Origin: Acidaminococcaceae bacterium
GTDB lineage: Bacteria; Bacillota; Negativicutes; Acidaminococcales; Acidaminococcaceae
Direction: 5' to 3'
Assembly: GCA_022653215.1 (NCBI GenBank)
Contig: JALCSJ010000030.1
Location: forward strand, 1-16,130
DNA length: 16,130 nt
Shown here: one piece after another, positions 1 to 6,516 of the stretch
Position numbering within the stretch: the first letter of the stretch is position 1
Layout: the number at the start of each line of letters is the position of its first letter
Position numbers and translations under genes: made by a program
The notes under the pieces: model-generated
The model's input: only the letters and a program-made list of their open reading frames with translations
Database searches by the model: none
What the model was told of the DNA's origin: nothing

Positions 1-76
1 TACCATAGTGTCCTTTAGGTTGTGTAGGGGGAGGCAATTCTATGGCGTTTTGGGCTATACTTGCATAAATATCCAT
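1..76 (-). CDS. Start of a partial gene, possibly RidA/YjgF family
   Basis: Only the first 25 codons are visible; the rest lies beyond the left edge. The ATG at 76-74 is preceded by AAGGAG with a five-base spacer, and it begins 45 bases after the stop of the upstream amidohydrolase gene, so it is probably the next gene of the same operon. The peptide starts MDIYASIAQNAIELPPPTQP and continues KGHYG. A leading helix followed by ELPPP, then a short run to a G-x-Y segment, resembles the N-terminus of some RidA/YjgF (Rid family) proteins, which hydrolyse reactive enamine/imine intermediates to ketones. The visible part has no catalytic residue, so the family assignment is only a resemblance; that a gene starts here is much more secure than what it encodes. 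Confidence 0.5.
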   Translation of the reverse strand, partial: MDIYASIAQNAIELPPPTQPKGHYG

Positions 77-121
77 ATTAGCTCCTTTGCTTATAACGGA
101 ATTTATTTTTCAAAGCCTTTA

Positions 122-895
122 TTATTTAAGCACAGCAGCTGCTCTGGTATACAAACCCAAGAAATTACCGCTGAACCATTTTTTCAGTTTTAACGGATCA
201 ATACCGCTGAGAATTACCGAACCCAGACTCACGGCGGGATCATTCCAGGGACCATCTGTCCCATAAATAGCCTTATCCGGATTTAACTCTCTATCCACCA
301 TACGTAGTGCCCCATAGCGTTTATTTACAGGGCTGCACAAGTCATAATAGAGATTAGGATACTTATTGCATAATTCAATGCAATGACCTGTTCCCAAGTC
401 CATGGCACCATGTCCAATAATCAAATTGGCATCAGGATATTCCTTAGCTAATTCTTCAAAGACATTTAATCTATCGCCGCCAAAATAAGTATGACTCAAA
501 ATGGGAATATGATGCTCGCTGGCATAGCGGAACATTTTTTCATAGTTTTTCCCGTTCAAAGGATAATCTCCGGATAATTCCGGATGTACTTTAAACCCTA
601 CTATTTCTTTCTGAGCAAAATATTTAGGTACTTCTTCATCAAATAGTTCAGGATAATTAGGATTCACCATGTATTGTCCCAGAAAACGACCCGGATGACG
701 ACGACAAACTTCCAAAGTATATTTATTGCCTAAAACCGGATCACCGGAAATAGCCATATTAGAAGAAAATACTACTGTATCTACTCCTAATCTGTCCATA
801 TTTTCCAACATTTGATACTCATTGTTAAAAGGTAAATAGAAATTCCAAATAGGACCCATATGAGCATGAGAATCAATTACTCTATACTGTTTCAT
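122..895 (-). CDS. Amidohydrolase family protein (amidohydro_2 type, intact metal site)
   Basis: 257-residue TIM-barrel hydrolase of the amidohydrolase-2 group (COG2159-like), expected to be a cytoplasmic metal-dependent hydrolase or decarboxylase. The metal-site residues of the family are all present: D-S-H-A-H at residues 8-12 (HxH), K102 and H104 in FKVHPE, H135 in ILSHT, H162 in IIGHG, and the C-terminal catalytic Asp214 in YGTDGPW. No signal peptide or membrane segment is seen. The start follows AAGGGGAG and lies one base after the stop of the preceding, related but degenerate amidohydrolase gene, so the two are probably co-translated. Operon partners are an enolase-superfamily enzyme and an AbgT transporter, suggesting a step in the breakdown of an imported small molecule. 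The substrate cannot be read from the sequence; members of this family hydrolyse C-N or C-O bonds, and some decarboxylate aromatic acids. Confidence 0.9.
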   Translation of the reverse strand: MKQYRVIDSHAHMGPIWNFYLPFNNEYQMLENMDRLGVDTVVFSSNMAISGDPVLGNKYTLEVCRRHPGRFLGQYMVNPNYPELFDEEVPKYFAQKEIVGFKVHPELSGDYPLNGKNYEKMFRYASEHHIPILSHTYFGGDRLNVFEELAKEYPDANLIIGHGAMDLGTGHCIELCNKYPNLYYDLCSPVNKRYGALRMVDRELNPDKAIYGTDGPWNDPAVSLGSVILSGIDPLKLKKWFSGNFLGLYTRAAAVLK

Positions 896-896
896 A

Positions 897-1727
897 TTAA
901 TTCTCCCCTTTCTTCATGGTTAAATGCATAATACGACGAGCATTGTCACCGGCGATTAACTTTTTTTGTTCAAAAGTCAAATTAGAGAATAAGACTTGTC
1001 CCACCATAGTACCAATGGTGGATACAGGGAACTTAGAACCGGCAATAAAACGTTGGGGTCCAACTTTTTCTACCATATATTCCAATTCCCGATGAACATC
1101 CAGTCCTGAAGTCTGTACATAGAGATTCGGACACTCTTTTAACAATTTAATCAAAGTCCAGGCTGTTCTTTGGAACCCGTCAGCCAAAACTATTTGTAGT
1201 TTAGGAAATTCTTTGGCTACCCCGTAAAGTTTGGGCCAGTCAGGCTCATCCCGGCGGTTAGGAGAAAATTCCACAGTAAGAGGAATTTCCCGACGTTCAA
1301 ATTCCGCAAAGTAGTCACCATAAAACCATTTGGTAAAGGCATACCGCGTAGCCTTAGCCGGGTTTCCTGTTGAAGATGGAAACAATCTTATAGCCCTAAC
1401 TCCCGCTGCTTTCATTTTGTCTACAAAAGCACTGGGAGAACAGCCCATAGCATCCTCACTGGGAACTACAACCCAGGTAGGAATCATCTCTTCCGTATCT
1501 TTGCCAATGTCTTGCAGCAGCAAAGCATTGCCGTAATTAGCCTCATAAGCTTTAGACAACACATGATAAGGAGCAGATTGTTTAATATAATTTCTCCTTA
1601 ATTCTTTTAAAAGATTTTCTTTATTAACCCACTCACCTGTAAAGGGAACGGGCGGACGGCCAAAACTCACAGCAAAATCCAGAAATTCCAAATCTTTAAT
1701 TTCATCCGCAAAATTATCTTTTATCAT
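897..1727 (-). CDS. Degenerate amidohydrolase-fold protein (probable pseudoenzyme)
   Basis: 276-residue protein whose layout follows the amidohydrolase-2 family: N-terminal strand, ADG segment near 182-184, TSGLD near 207, AGSKFP at 229-234, and a C-terminal helix with DNARRIM. The usual metal ligands are replaced. The N-terminal D-x-H-x-H position reads LDFAVSFG (16-23), the HxG strand reads LADGF (181-185), and the GTDxP/GSDxP motif reads GSKFP, with Lys in place of the catalytic Asp. The reading frame is intact, so this is not a decayed gene. It starts at an ATG with GAGGTG at good spacing, 30 bases downstream of the enolase-superfamily gene, and is followed directly by the intact amidohydrolase. 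The inference is a non-catalytic partner subunit, or an enzyme with a metal-free mechanism. The fold assignment is fairly sure; the role is unknown. Confidence 0.8.
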   Translation of the reverse strand: MIKDNFADEIKDLEFLDFAVSFGRPPVPFTGEWVNKENLLKELRRNYIKQSAPYHVLSKAYEANYGNALLLQDIGKDTEEMIPTWVVVPSEDAMGCSPSAFVDKMKAAGVRAIRLFPSSTGNPAKATRYAFTKWFYGDYFAEFERREIPLTVEFSPNRRDEPDWPKLYGVAKEFPKLQIVLADGFQRTAWTLIKLLKECPNLYVQTSGLDVHRELEYMVEKVGPQRFIAGSKFPVSTIGTMVGQVLFSNLTFEQKKLIAGDNARRIMHLTMKKGEN

Positions 1728-1757
1728 GAATTTTCACCTCATCTTAGATTAACAATT

Positions 1758-2876
1758 TTATTTATCAGTACGATATTTATTTACTTTATCCCAATTTAAG
1801 GTTACGCCTAAACCGGGCTGCTCAATACTTAAAGCACAACCATCCTCCACCGGTAAAGTTTCATTGATAATGTCGTCAGTAAAATACTGATTTCCGATTA
1901 CATCGCTGGGATGATCAATACTGGGAGCAGCAGTCCCAAGCTGAACCTCTGCAGCTGTGCCTATGCCGAATTCCGGCATACTGCCAATGGCAAAACCAAT
2001 GCCTGCTGTATGGCACATATTAGCTATTTCCATGGCTTTGTACAATCCCCCTGACTCACTTACATACACATTGAAGATATCTCCGGCTTCACGTCTCACG
2101 GCTCTTAAAGCATCTTCCGGTCCCCAAATACTTTCATCCAGCATTAAAGGAATAGGACAGCGCAGTCTGAGACTGGCTAATTTGTCCAATTCATCCGGTC
2201 CAAAAGGTTGTTCAATAGAAAGAACACCCAATTTTTCTAATTCTCCTGCTACATAGAGAAGTGCTTTCTCATCACGCCAGCCCATATTAGCATCAACTCT
2301 AATGCCCAGCTTAGGACCGAATTGGGTACGTATAGCTTTTACAGTGGCCAAATCATTTTTAAAGTCTAGGCCTACTTTTACCTTGACTGTCTTAAAACCG
2401 GCTTTCACATGTTTTTCTACCTGGGCTACTCTCTCTTCCATAGTTCCCATGGCTACAGAATGGGACAAAGGAATGCTTTCCCGACGTTTGCCGCCTAACA
2501 GTTCATAAACAGGCAGATTGATTTCTTTGCCAAACAAATCATACATGGCCATTTCTATACCTGCCTTTAGGCACAGGGCATTTCTGCTCCAGGCCACGGC
2601 CTTGTCCATTCTGGTCAAAGCTTCCGTAATATGATGTATATCCACTCCTATTACACTATCGGCAATTTTTTGTCCAATGCTGCGAACCAGGCCGCTGCCA
2701 TAGCTGTCCCAGATAGAAGAAACTTCACCTAATCCCACTTTTCCATTATCTGTATGCAGCAAAACCAGAGCAGCATCGCCAAAAGGATTATTTCCCAAAG
2801 CAGTTTTAAAACTGCCATCTTTAGTTCCTACTTTTGGTACCCTAATAGGAATATACTCAATTTTTGCGATTTTCAT
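1758..2876 (-). CDS. Enolase-superfamily enzyme, MLE/dipeptide-epimerase-like
   Basis: 372-residue enzyme with the two-domain plan of the mandelate racemase/muconate lactonizing enzyme group: an N-terminal capping domain (about 1-125) and a C-terminal barrel (about 130-355). The K-x-K motif of the second strand is present (K165, K167 in VKVKVG), as are the three metal ligands Asp195 (RVDAN), Glu222 (IEQPF) and Asp247 (LDES), and the last-strand segment GSMPEFGIGTAAE. These place it in the MLE-type subgroup, whose members epimerise, cycloisomerise or dehydrate carboxylate substrates by removing a proton next to the carboxylate. The sixth-strand motif, usually N-(I/V)-K-(L/I)-x-K-x-G-G, reads NVYVSESGG here, so the catalytic Lys is Tyr271. 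The start follows AAGGAG. It lies between the AbgT transporter and two amidohydrolase genes. Substrate unknown. Confidence 0.9.
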   Translation of the reverse strand: MKIAKIEYIPIRVPKVGTKDGSFKTALGNNPFGDAALVLLHTDNGKVGLGEVSSIWDSYGSGLVRSIGQKIADSVIGVDIHHITEALTRMDKAVAWSRNALCLKAGIEMAMYDLFGKEINLPVYELLGGKRRESIPLSHSVAMGTMEERVAQVEKHVKAGFKTVKVKVGLDFKNDLATVKAIRTQFGPKLGIRVDANMGWRDEKALLYVAGELEKLGVLSIEQPFGPDELDKLASLRLRCPIPLMLDESIWGPEDALRAVRREAGDIFNVYVSESGGLYKAMEIANMCHTAGIGFAIGSMPEFGIGTAAEVQLGTAAPSIDHPSDVIGNQYFTDDIINETLPVEDGCALSIEQPGLGVTLNWDKVNKYRTDK

Positions 2877-2916
2877 AGTTCTCTTCTCCTTCTATAATCA
2901 ATCATTTTGGCTTAAA

Positions 2917-4488
2917 TTAAAGGTAGAGTTCTCCACCGGGTCCCAAAGGTAAACCGCTTAAGAACCAAAGGCTAAAAAGGATTACCCAGCCAAGAAAATA
3001 GAATAAAGTATAAGGCATGAGCAGGGACATCAAAGTCCCCATACCGGCCTTTTTATCATAGGTTTTTACCAAAGCCAGCATTAAAGCAAAATATGCCATC
3101 AAAGGAGTAATTGCATTGGTAATGGAATCACCAATACGATAAACCATTTGAGTAAGAGCCGGAGAATAACCCAGCATCATAAACATAGGAACAATAACCG
3201 GTGCCAGCAAAGAATATTTAGCATTGGCACTTGGCACCAACAGATTCAAAATCATGCAGACAACAATCAAAATCAGCATCAATGGCAACCCGCCCAAACC
3301 GCTTGCTTTAATTAAATTAGCTCCGGCAATTGCGGCAATAGGACCTAAGTTGCTTTGAATAAACCATCCGGTAAATTGACCGGCAAAGAAACATAATACT
3401 GCAAAGGAAGCTACATCTTTTAAACCTTTGGCCATAGCAGCGCCAAATGCTTTGCCATCGGGAATTGTTCCGGCAACTTTGCCATGTACAGTAGCAGGAA
3501 CAGCAATGAAAAGCAACATGGTAGTAACAATAGCACCTAATTGTGTTCCTCTTACAGAAAATACCGATTGGCCTTTAGCATTGCACAAAAATCCCCAATC
3601 AGGAAGACAACCTATAGCAAAAATCACCAGCATAATGAAAATTGTCAAGGCAGCAGCTTTCATACCTTTCTTTTGTTCCGGAGTAGCTTCATAAGAATCC
3701 AAATCCTCTACCTTTATGTCAGTTTCACCCATGGCAGGATCCCATTTTCCCATACGAGGTTCCAAAATACTATCAGTTACAAAAGTTGCAATAAGGGTAA
3801 GTACCAGACAAGCCGCAATAATAAAATACCAGTTACAGGTAGGAAGCACAATAAACTTAGGGTCAATAATCTGTGCTGCAGCTTGAGAGGTGGCCGCCAT
3901 ACGAGCATCAGAAATACCGATTAATAAGTTTGCCGCCAACCCACAGCCTACAGAAGCATAGGCACAGCACATACCAACAATAGGATTTCTGCCTACTGCC
4001 GCAAAAAGCATGGCAGCTAAAGGAGGCAGCATAACAAATCCGATATCAGACATAAAATTAGACATAATACCAACAAACACTATGGTCATAGTCAGCCAAC
4101 GACCACGCACACGAGAACCTACACCAATAAAGACACATTCCAGAAGACCGGATTTATCCATGATGCCAACTGCTAGAAATAAGGGCATAGCAATAGCAAA
4201 AGGAGCAAATTTTGTATAATTTTGATAGCAATTACTTAGCATATACTGGATGCCTGCCGGACTAAGTAAATTAAATACTACTAACTTTTTTCCGGTAGTA
4301 GGATGAATTACCGACCAACCGGCCATACTACCAATTAACGAAACCACGGTTACGGCAAAAGTTAAAACAGCAAAGATAATTACAGGATCAGGCAAACTAT
4401 TGCCTACAACTTCAACCTTATCCAAAAATCTTTGGAAAAGGCTTTTTTTCACTTGCAATTCTTTTGTTTCTTTTACTTCATTAGCCAT
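2917..4488 (-). CDS. AbgT-family transporter
   Basis: 523-residue inner-membrane protein of the AbgT family (E. coli AbgT, p-aminobenzoyl-glutamate uptake; related MtrF/YdaH export sulfonamides). Family hallmarks are the N-terminal FLDKVEVVGNSLPDPVIIF, about a dozen hydrophobic segments, the conserved hairpin region around PSANAKYSLLAPV, and the RIGDSITNAITPLM segment near residue 455. Length is normal for the family. It is the first gene of the operon: a strong promoter lies at 4620-4647 and the ATG follows AAGGAGGG. Downstream are the enolase-superfamily enzyme and the two amidohydrolase-fold proteins, which argues for uptake of the operon's substrate rather than drug export. The family moves acidic, peptide-like or aromatic amide compounds, driven by ion or proton gradients. 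The actual substrate cannot be inferred, so I give no gene symbol. Confidence 0.93.
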   Translation of the reverse strand: MANEVKETKELQVKKSLFQRFLDKVEVVGNSLPDPVIIFAVLTFAVTVVSLIGSMAGWSVIHPTTGKKLVVFNLLSPAGIQYMLSNCYQNYTKFAPFAIAMPLFLAVGIMDKSGLLECVFIGVGSRVRGRWLTMTIVFVGIMSNFMSDIGFVMLPPLAAMLFAAVGRNPIVGMCCAYASVGCGLAANLLIGISDARMAATSQAAAQIIDPKFIVLPTCNWYFIIAACLVLTLIATFVTDSILEPRMGKWDPAMGETDIKVEDLDSYEATPEQKKGMKAAALTIFIMLVIFAIGCLPDWGFLCNAKGQSVFSVRGTQLGAIVTTMLLFIAVPATVHGKVAGTIPDGKAFGAAMAKGLKDVASFAVLCFFAGQFTGWFIQSNLGPIAAIAGANLIKASGLGGLPLMLILIVVCMILNLLVPSANAKYSLLAPVIVPMFMMLGYSPALTQMVYRIGDSITNAITPLMAYFALMLALVKTYDKKAGMGTLMSLLMPYTLFYFLGWVILFSLWFLSGLPLGPGGELYL

Positions 4489-4574
4489 TATAAACTTTCC
4501 CTCCTTATATTTTAATTTATAAAGGTGTATATATCAGCATCTAATCAGTCGTTCTCTCCTTCCCTACTTTTATT

Positions 4575-4609
4575 ACAAACTGTTTGTTTGCCTTATTGAC
4601 TGTTTGTTT
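4575..4609. promoter_or_regulatory. Operator-like repeats downstream of the AbgT promoter
   Basis: The 11-mer ACTGTTTGTTT occurs twice, at 4579-4589 and 4599-4609, exactly 20 bp (two helical turns) apart. The first copy is part of an inverted repeat ACAAAC-T-GTTTGT (4575-4587). The sites lie just downstream of the predicted transcription start near 4613, where a bound repressor would block initiation or elongation. Palindromes of this kind are typical of TetR-type and similar repressors, but no regulator gene is visible in the window. Confidence 0.5.
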
Positions 4610-4619
4610 TTTCATTATC

Positions 4620-4647
4620 AGTATAACATTTTCTTAAACCTTGTCAA
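4620..4647 (-). promoter_or_regulatory. Sigma-A type promoter of the AbgT operon
   Basis: On the minus strand TTGACA (4647-4642, perfect -35 consensus) and TATACT (4625-4620, -10) are separated by 16 bp, and a TG lies one base before the -10 (extended -10). Predicted start is near 4613, giving a leader of about 125 nt before the transporter ATG at 4488. It lies just downstream of the porin terminator at 4681-4722, so the operon can be transcribed independently. Confidence 0.75.
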
Positions 4648-4680
4648 TAGTTTTATCTTATTTTTTAAAATTTTGCACAC

Positions 4681-4722
4681 AAAAAAAGCAGTTTCCGATA
4701 TTTTCATATCGAAAACTGCTTT
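4681..4722 (-). terminator. Rho-independent terminator of the first porin gene
   Basis: Arms at 4685-4701 and 4706-4722 form a 17-bp stem with one G-T wobble. The loop reads GAAA on the minus strand, and seven T residues follow (complement of 4681-4687). It begins about 40 bases downstream of the porin stop codon. It should insulate the AbgT operon from the strongly expressed porin. Confidence 0.93.
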
Positions 4723-4763
4723 AATTAGTTATTCAGTTCTTAAGAACTTATCCTAATTTAGAA

Positions 4764-6026
4764 TTAGAATGTTACTACCAATTGAGACCAAATGGTCTTA
4801 GCAGTTACATCACTATCGCCCTTGCTCTTCAAATCATAGTATTCAACGCCAGCAACCATGTTCTTAGCTACAGCGTAGTTAGCGCCAACCATGTAACCCT
4901 TGAAGCCTTGTCCATCATTGAAAACGCCATAATCGCCGTTCATAGTATGAGCAATAACGGTGGAAGCACCTTGGTTGTAGTATTTAGCATAAACACCCCA
5001 GCTATTAGGTTTAGAAGCTTGAGCTCCTGCATAACCCAATTTAGCAACCCAACCAGTTTGAGAACCGTCTAAAGCATCGATTGTATCATTGCTGCCTTTT
5101 AAGTACATAGCACCAATGTTGAATTTGTTGATGTCATAGTTAGCACCGATGGTCCAAATCTTATCATCATCATTAGCTTGACCCATAGCAGTTACTTGGT
5201 CAGCTTTGATGTAGTTAGCTTCTAAGCCTAGGCCACCAAATGTGCCGCCCAAACCAACGCGATAGTACTTATCTGCAACAGCACCAGTAGCATTGCCATA
5301 CAGGTTTTGTTGGCTATTAGCCATCTTGCCGTATACAGCAGTCAATTTTACTTTCTTACCAAATTCAGCTTTAATACCATCTACACGATCATCATAAACG
5401 TTACCTTCAGCAATGGTATCGTTCCAACGACCAGCAGTAATCTTTACGTTCTTGCCAAGATTACCTTCTAAGTATGCTCTATCAAAAGCAGTACCATCAT
5501 CGCCAGCTTCGTGATCAGCAATGCCGCTCTTAGCAAAACGTTGGTTGTTTTCTAACAAGCTTACATAATGCCAGTTGTCATTAACTTCACCGGTTAAGAA
5601 CAAACGAGTACGAAGTCTAGCATCATGTGCTCCGTCAACTCCAAGGCTGTCATATTGGCTGTCTTTGTAGCTCAAACGAACGTTACCGGTAATCTTAACG
5701 TTGTCAGCATTCTTTTCCAACTTAGCAACGCGAACGCCCAAGTTGTCTAATTCGTCAGCAAATTCGCCAACTAATTTGTCATCAGCGCCGATAGCACCTT
5801 TTGCCAAAGCTTTAGCAACGATTTGAGCCATTTCATAACGAGTCATGGTCTTGTCGCCTTTGAAGGTTCCATCAGGATAACCATCAACAACACCAGCAGC
5901 AGCCAATTTAGCTACAGAAGCATAAGCCCAGTGGCCAGCAGGTAAATCAGAGAACGGGTTAGCTGCGAAAGCAGTTGCAGAAACGCCCAAAGCCATTGCC
6001 ATTGCAAAAACTAAAGTCTTTTTCAT
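4764..6026 (-). CDS. ompM: OmpM-type SLH-domain outer-membrane porin (copy 1)
   Basis: 420-residue porin of the OmpM/Mep45 type found in Negativicutes. A signal peptide (about 1-21, cleavage near AFA-A) is followed by one SLH domain (about 25-78, FSDLPAGHWAYASVAKLAAA onward, with the TRYEMAQIVAKAL helix). Next come a short coiled coil (about 85-110, EFADELDNLGVRVAKLEK) and a beta-barrel of alternating strands ending in VVTF, with the C-terminal Phe expected for BAM-dependent insertion. In this family the SLH domain tethers the outer membrane to polyamine-modified peptidoglycan while the barrel forms a pore. The start follows AAGGGGGA and gives a perfect signal peptide. It has its own promoter (6201-6229), a structured leader and a strong terminator. 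A paralogue lies directly upstream; the signal, SLH and coiled-coil parts are nearly identical, while the barrels differ. Likely a very abundant protein. Confidence 0.95.
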   Translation of the reverse strand: MKKTLVFAMAMALGVSATAFAANPFSDLPAGHWAYASVAKLAAAGVVDGYPDGTFKGDKTMTRYEMAQIVAKALAKGAIGADDKLVGEFADELDNLGVRVAKLEKNADNVKITGNVRLSYKDSQYDSLGVDGAHDARLRTRLFLTGEVNDNWHYVSLLENNQRFAKSGIADHEAGDDGTAFDRAYLEGNLGKNVKITAGRWNDTIAEGNVYDDRVDGIKAEFGKKVKLTAVYGKMANSQQNLYGNATGAVADKYYRVGLGGTFGGLGLEANYIKADQVTAMGQANDDDKIWTIGANYDINKFNIGAMYLKGSNDTIDALDGSQTGWVAKLGYAGAQASKPNSWGVYAKYYNQGASTVIAHTMNGDYGVFNDGQGFKGYMVGANYAVAKNMVAGVEYYDLKSKGDSDVTAKTIWSQLVVTF

Positions 6027-6030
6027 AACA

Positions 6031-6049
6031 AAATCCCCCTTAAGGATTA
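6031..6049 (-). promoter_or_regulatory. Shared Shine-Dalgarno block of the porin leader (copy 1)
   Basis: A 19-nt stretch identical to 7799-7817 before the other porin. On the minus strand it contains AATCC-TTAAGGG-GGATT: a five-base inverted repeat whose loop carries most of the Shine-Dalgarno sequence AAGGGGG. It lies directly before the start codon at 6026. It can form a small hairpin that would partly hide the ribosome binding site. The pairing is short, so a regulatory effect is inference. Confidence 0.5.
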
Positions 6050-6106
6050 TATATTTTTACAATGCTTATGGGGAAGTTGCTCTGCTTCAGTTCGGTCGAT
6101 TCGTGC

Positions 6107-6127
6107 GAGTCACCTTGTTTCCTCTAC
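6107..6127 (-). promoter_or_regulatory. Conserved leader block (copy 1)
   Basis: A 21-nt block, purine-rich on the minus strand (GTAGAGGAAACAAGG then GTGACTC), that matches 7872-7892 before the second porin at 20 of 21 positions, although the surrounding leader sequence is largely different. It lies about 80 bases upstream of the porin start codon, inside the predicted 5' untranslated region. Possible roles are a ribosome standby site, an sRNA or protein binding site, or part of an RNA fold. Confidence 0.55.
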
Positions 6128-6178
6128 TCTTCTTCCGATCATTCACTTTGCTTCTCACTCATTAGCAATGTAAATTCT

Positions 6179-6194
6179 AGGTAATTTCTTACCT
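6179..6194 (-). promoter_or_regulatory. 5'-terminal stem-loop of the first porin mRNA
   Basis: Minus strand AGGTAA-GAAA-TTACCT: a six-bp stem closed by a GAAA tetraloop. The hairpin begins at 6194, where the promoter at 6201-6229 predicts the transcript to start, leaving few or no unpaired 5' bases. Such 5' hairpins stabilise abundant porin mRNAs such as E. coli ompA. The role here is inferred. Confidence 0.5.
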
Positions 6195-6200
6195 GGAGAC

Positions 6201-6229
6201 ATATTACCACACGTTGTGTGAAAAAGCAA
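6201..6229 (-). promoter_or_regulatory. Promoter of the first porin gene
   Basis: On the minus strand TTGCTT (6229-6224) and TAATAT (6206-6201) are separated by 17 bp, with TGG directly before the -10 (extended -10). Predicted start is near 6194, giving a leader of about 168 nt before the ATG at 6026. The rest of the gap to the neighbouring terminator (about 6230-6447) shows no gene; it contains short palindromes such as CTGGCCAG that I cannot assign. Confidence 0.7.
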
Positions 6230-6447
6230 GTTTTTCGTGTTAAATTCAGGCCTAGCCTGCTGACTGGCCAGTACAATTTCTGACAATAAGGTTACATCTT
6301 AATTAGCCCTGAAATGGCTCTAGTCCTTGTTTTAAAGTGTAACGGCACGTTCCTGACAATGTCCTGAAAATGTACATCAGAAATTTATTTCACAATTTAT
6401 TCACAAATCTTTTCTGCATTTTTTTTACTTTTTGTACAAACTGTGAC

Positions 6448-6489
6448 AAACCAAAATAGCACTCTCAATTGAGAGTGCTATTTTGGTTT
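6448..6489. terminator. Terminator after the second porin gene (42-nt perfect palindrome)
   Basis: The sequence is perfectly self-complementary from 6448 to 6489, centred on AATT, giving a stem of up to 19 bp with a GC-containing core (AGCACTCTC/GAGAGTGCT) flanked by AAAA and TTTT tracts. It starts 27 bases downstream of the porin stop. The tail on the minus strand is TTTTGGTTTG, a weak U-tract, so it may work as a terminator in both directions and as a 3'-end block against exonucleases. Confidence 0.75.
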
Positions 6490-6516
6490 AAGGCTGCTTT
6501 TATTATTTTCCTTTTC

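Noticed and set aside
3541..3924. Plus-strand open frame of 127 codons inside the transporter gene
   Set aside because: It is antisense to a clear AbgT gene, has no convincing ribosome binding site, and its composition looks like a complement of membrane-protein codons.
6448..6489. 42-nt perfect palindrome as a transposon end or operator
   Set aside because: There is no transposase gene or target duplication, and its place just after a stop codon with A- and T-flanks fits a terminator.
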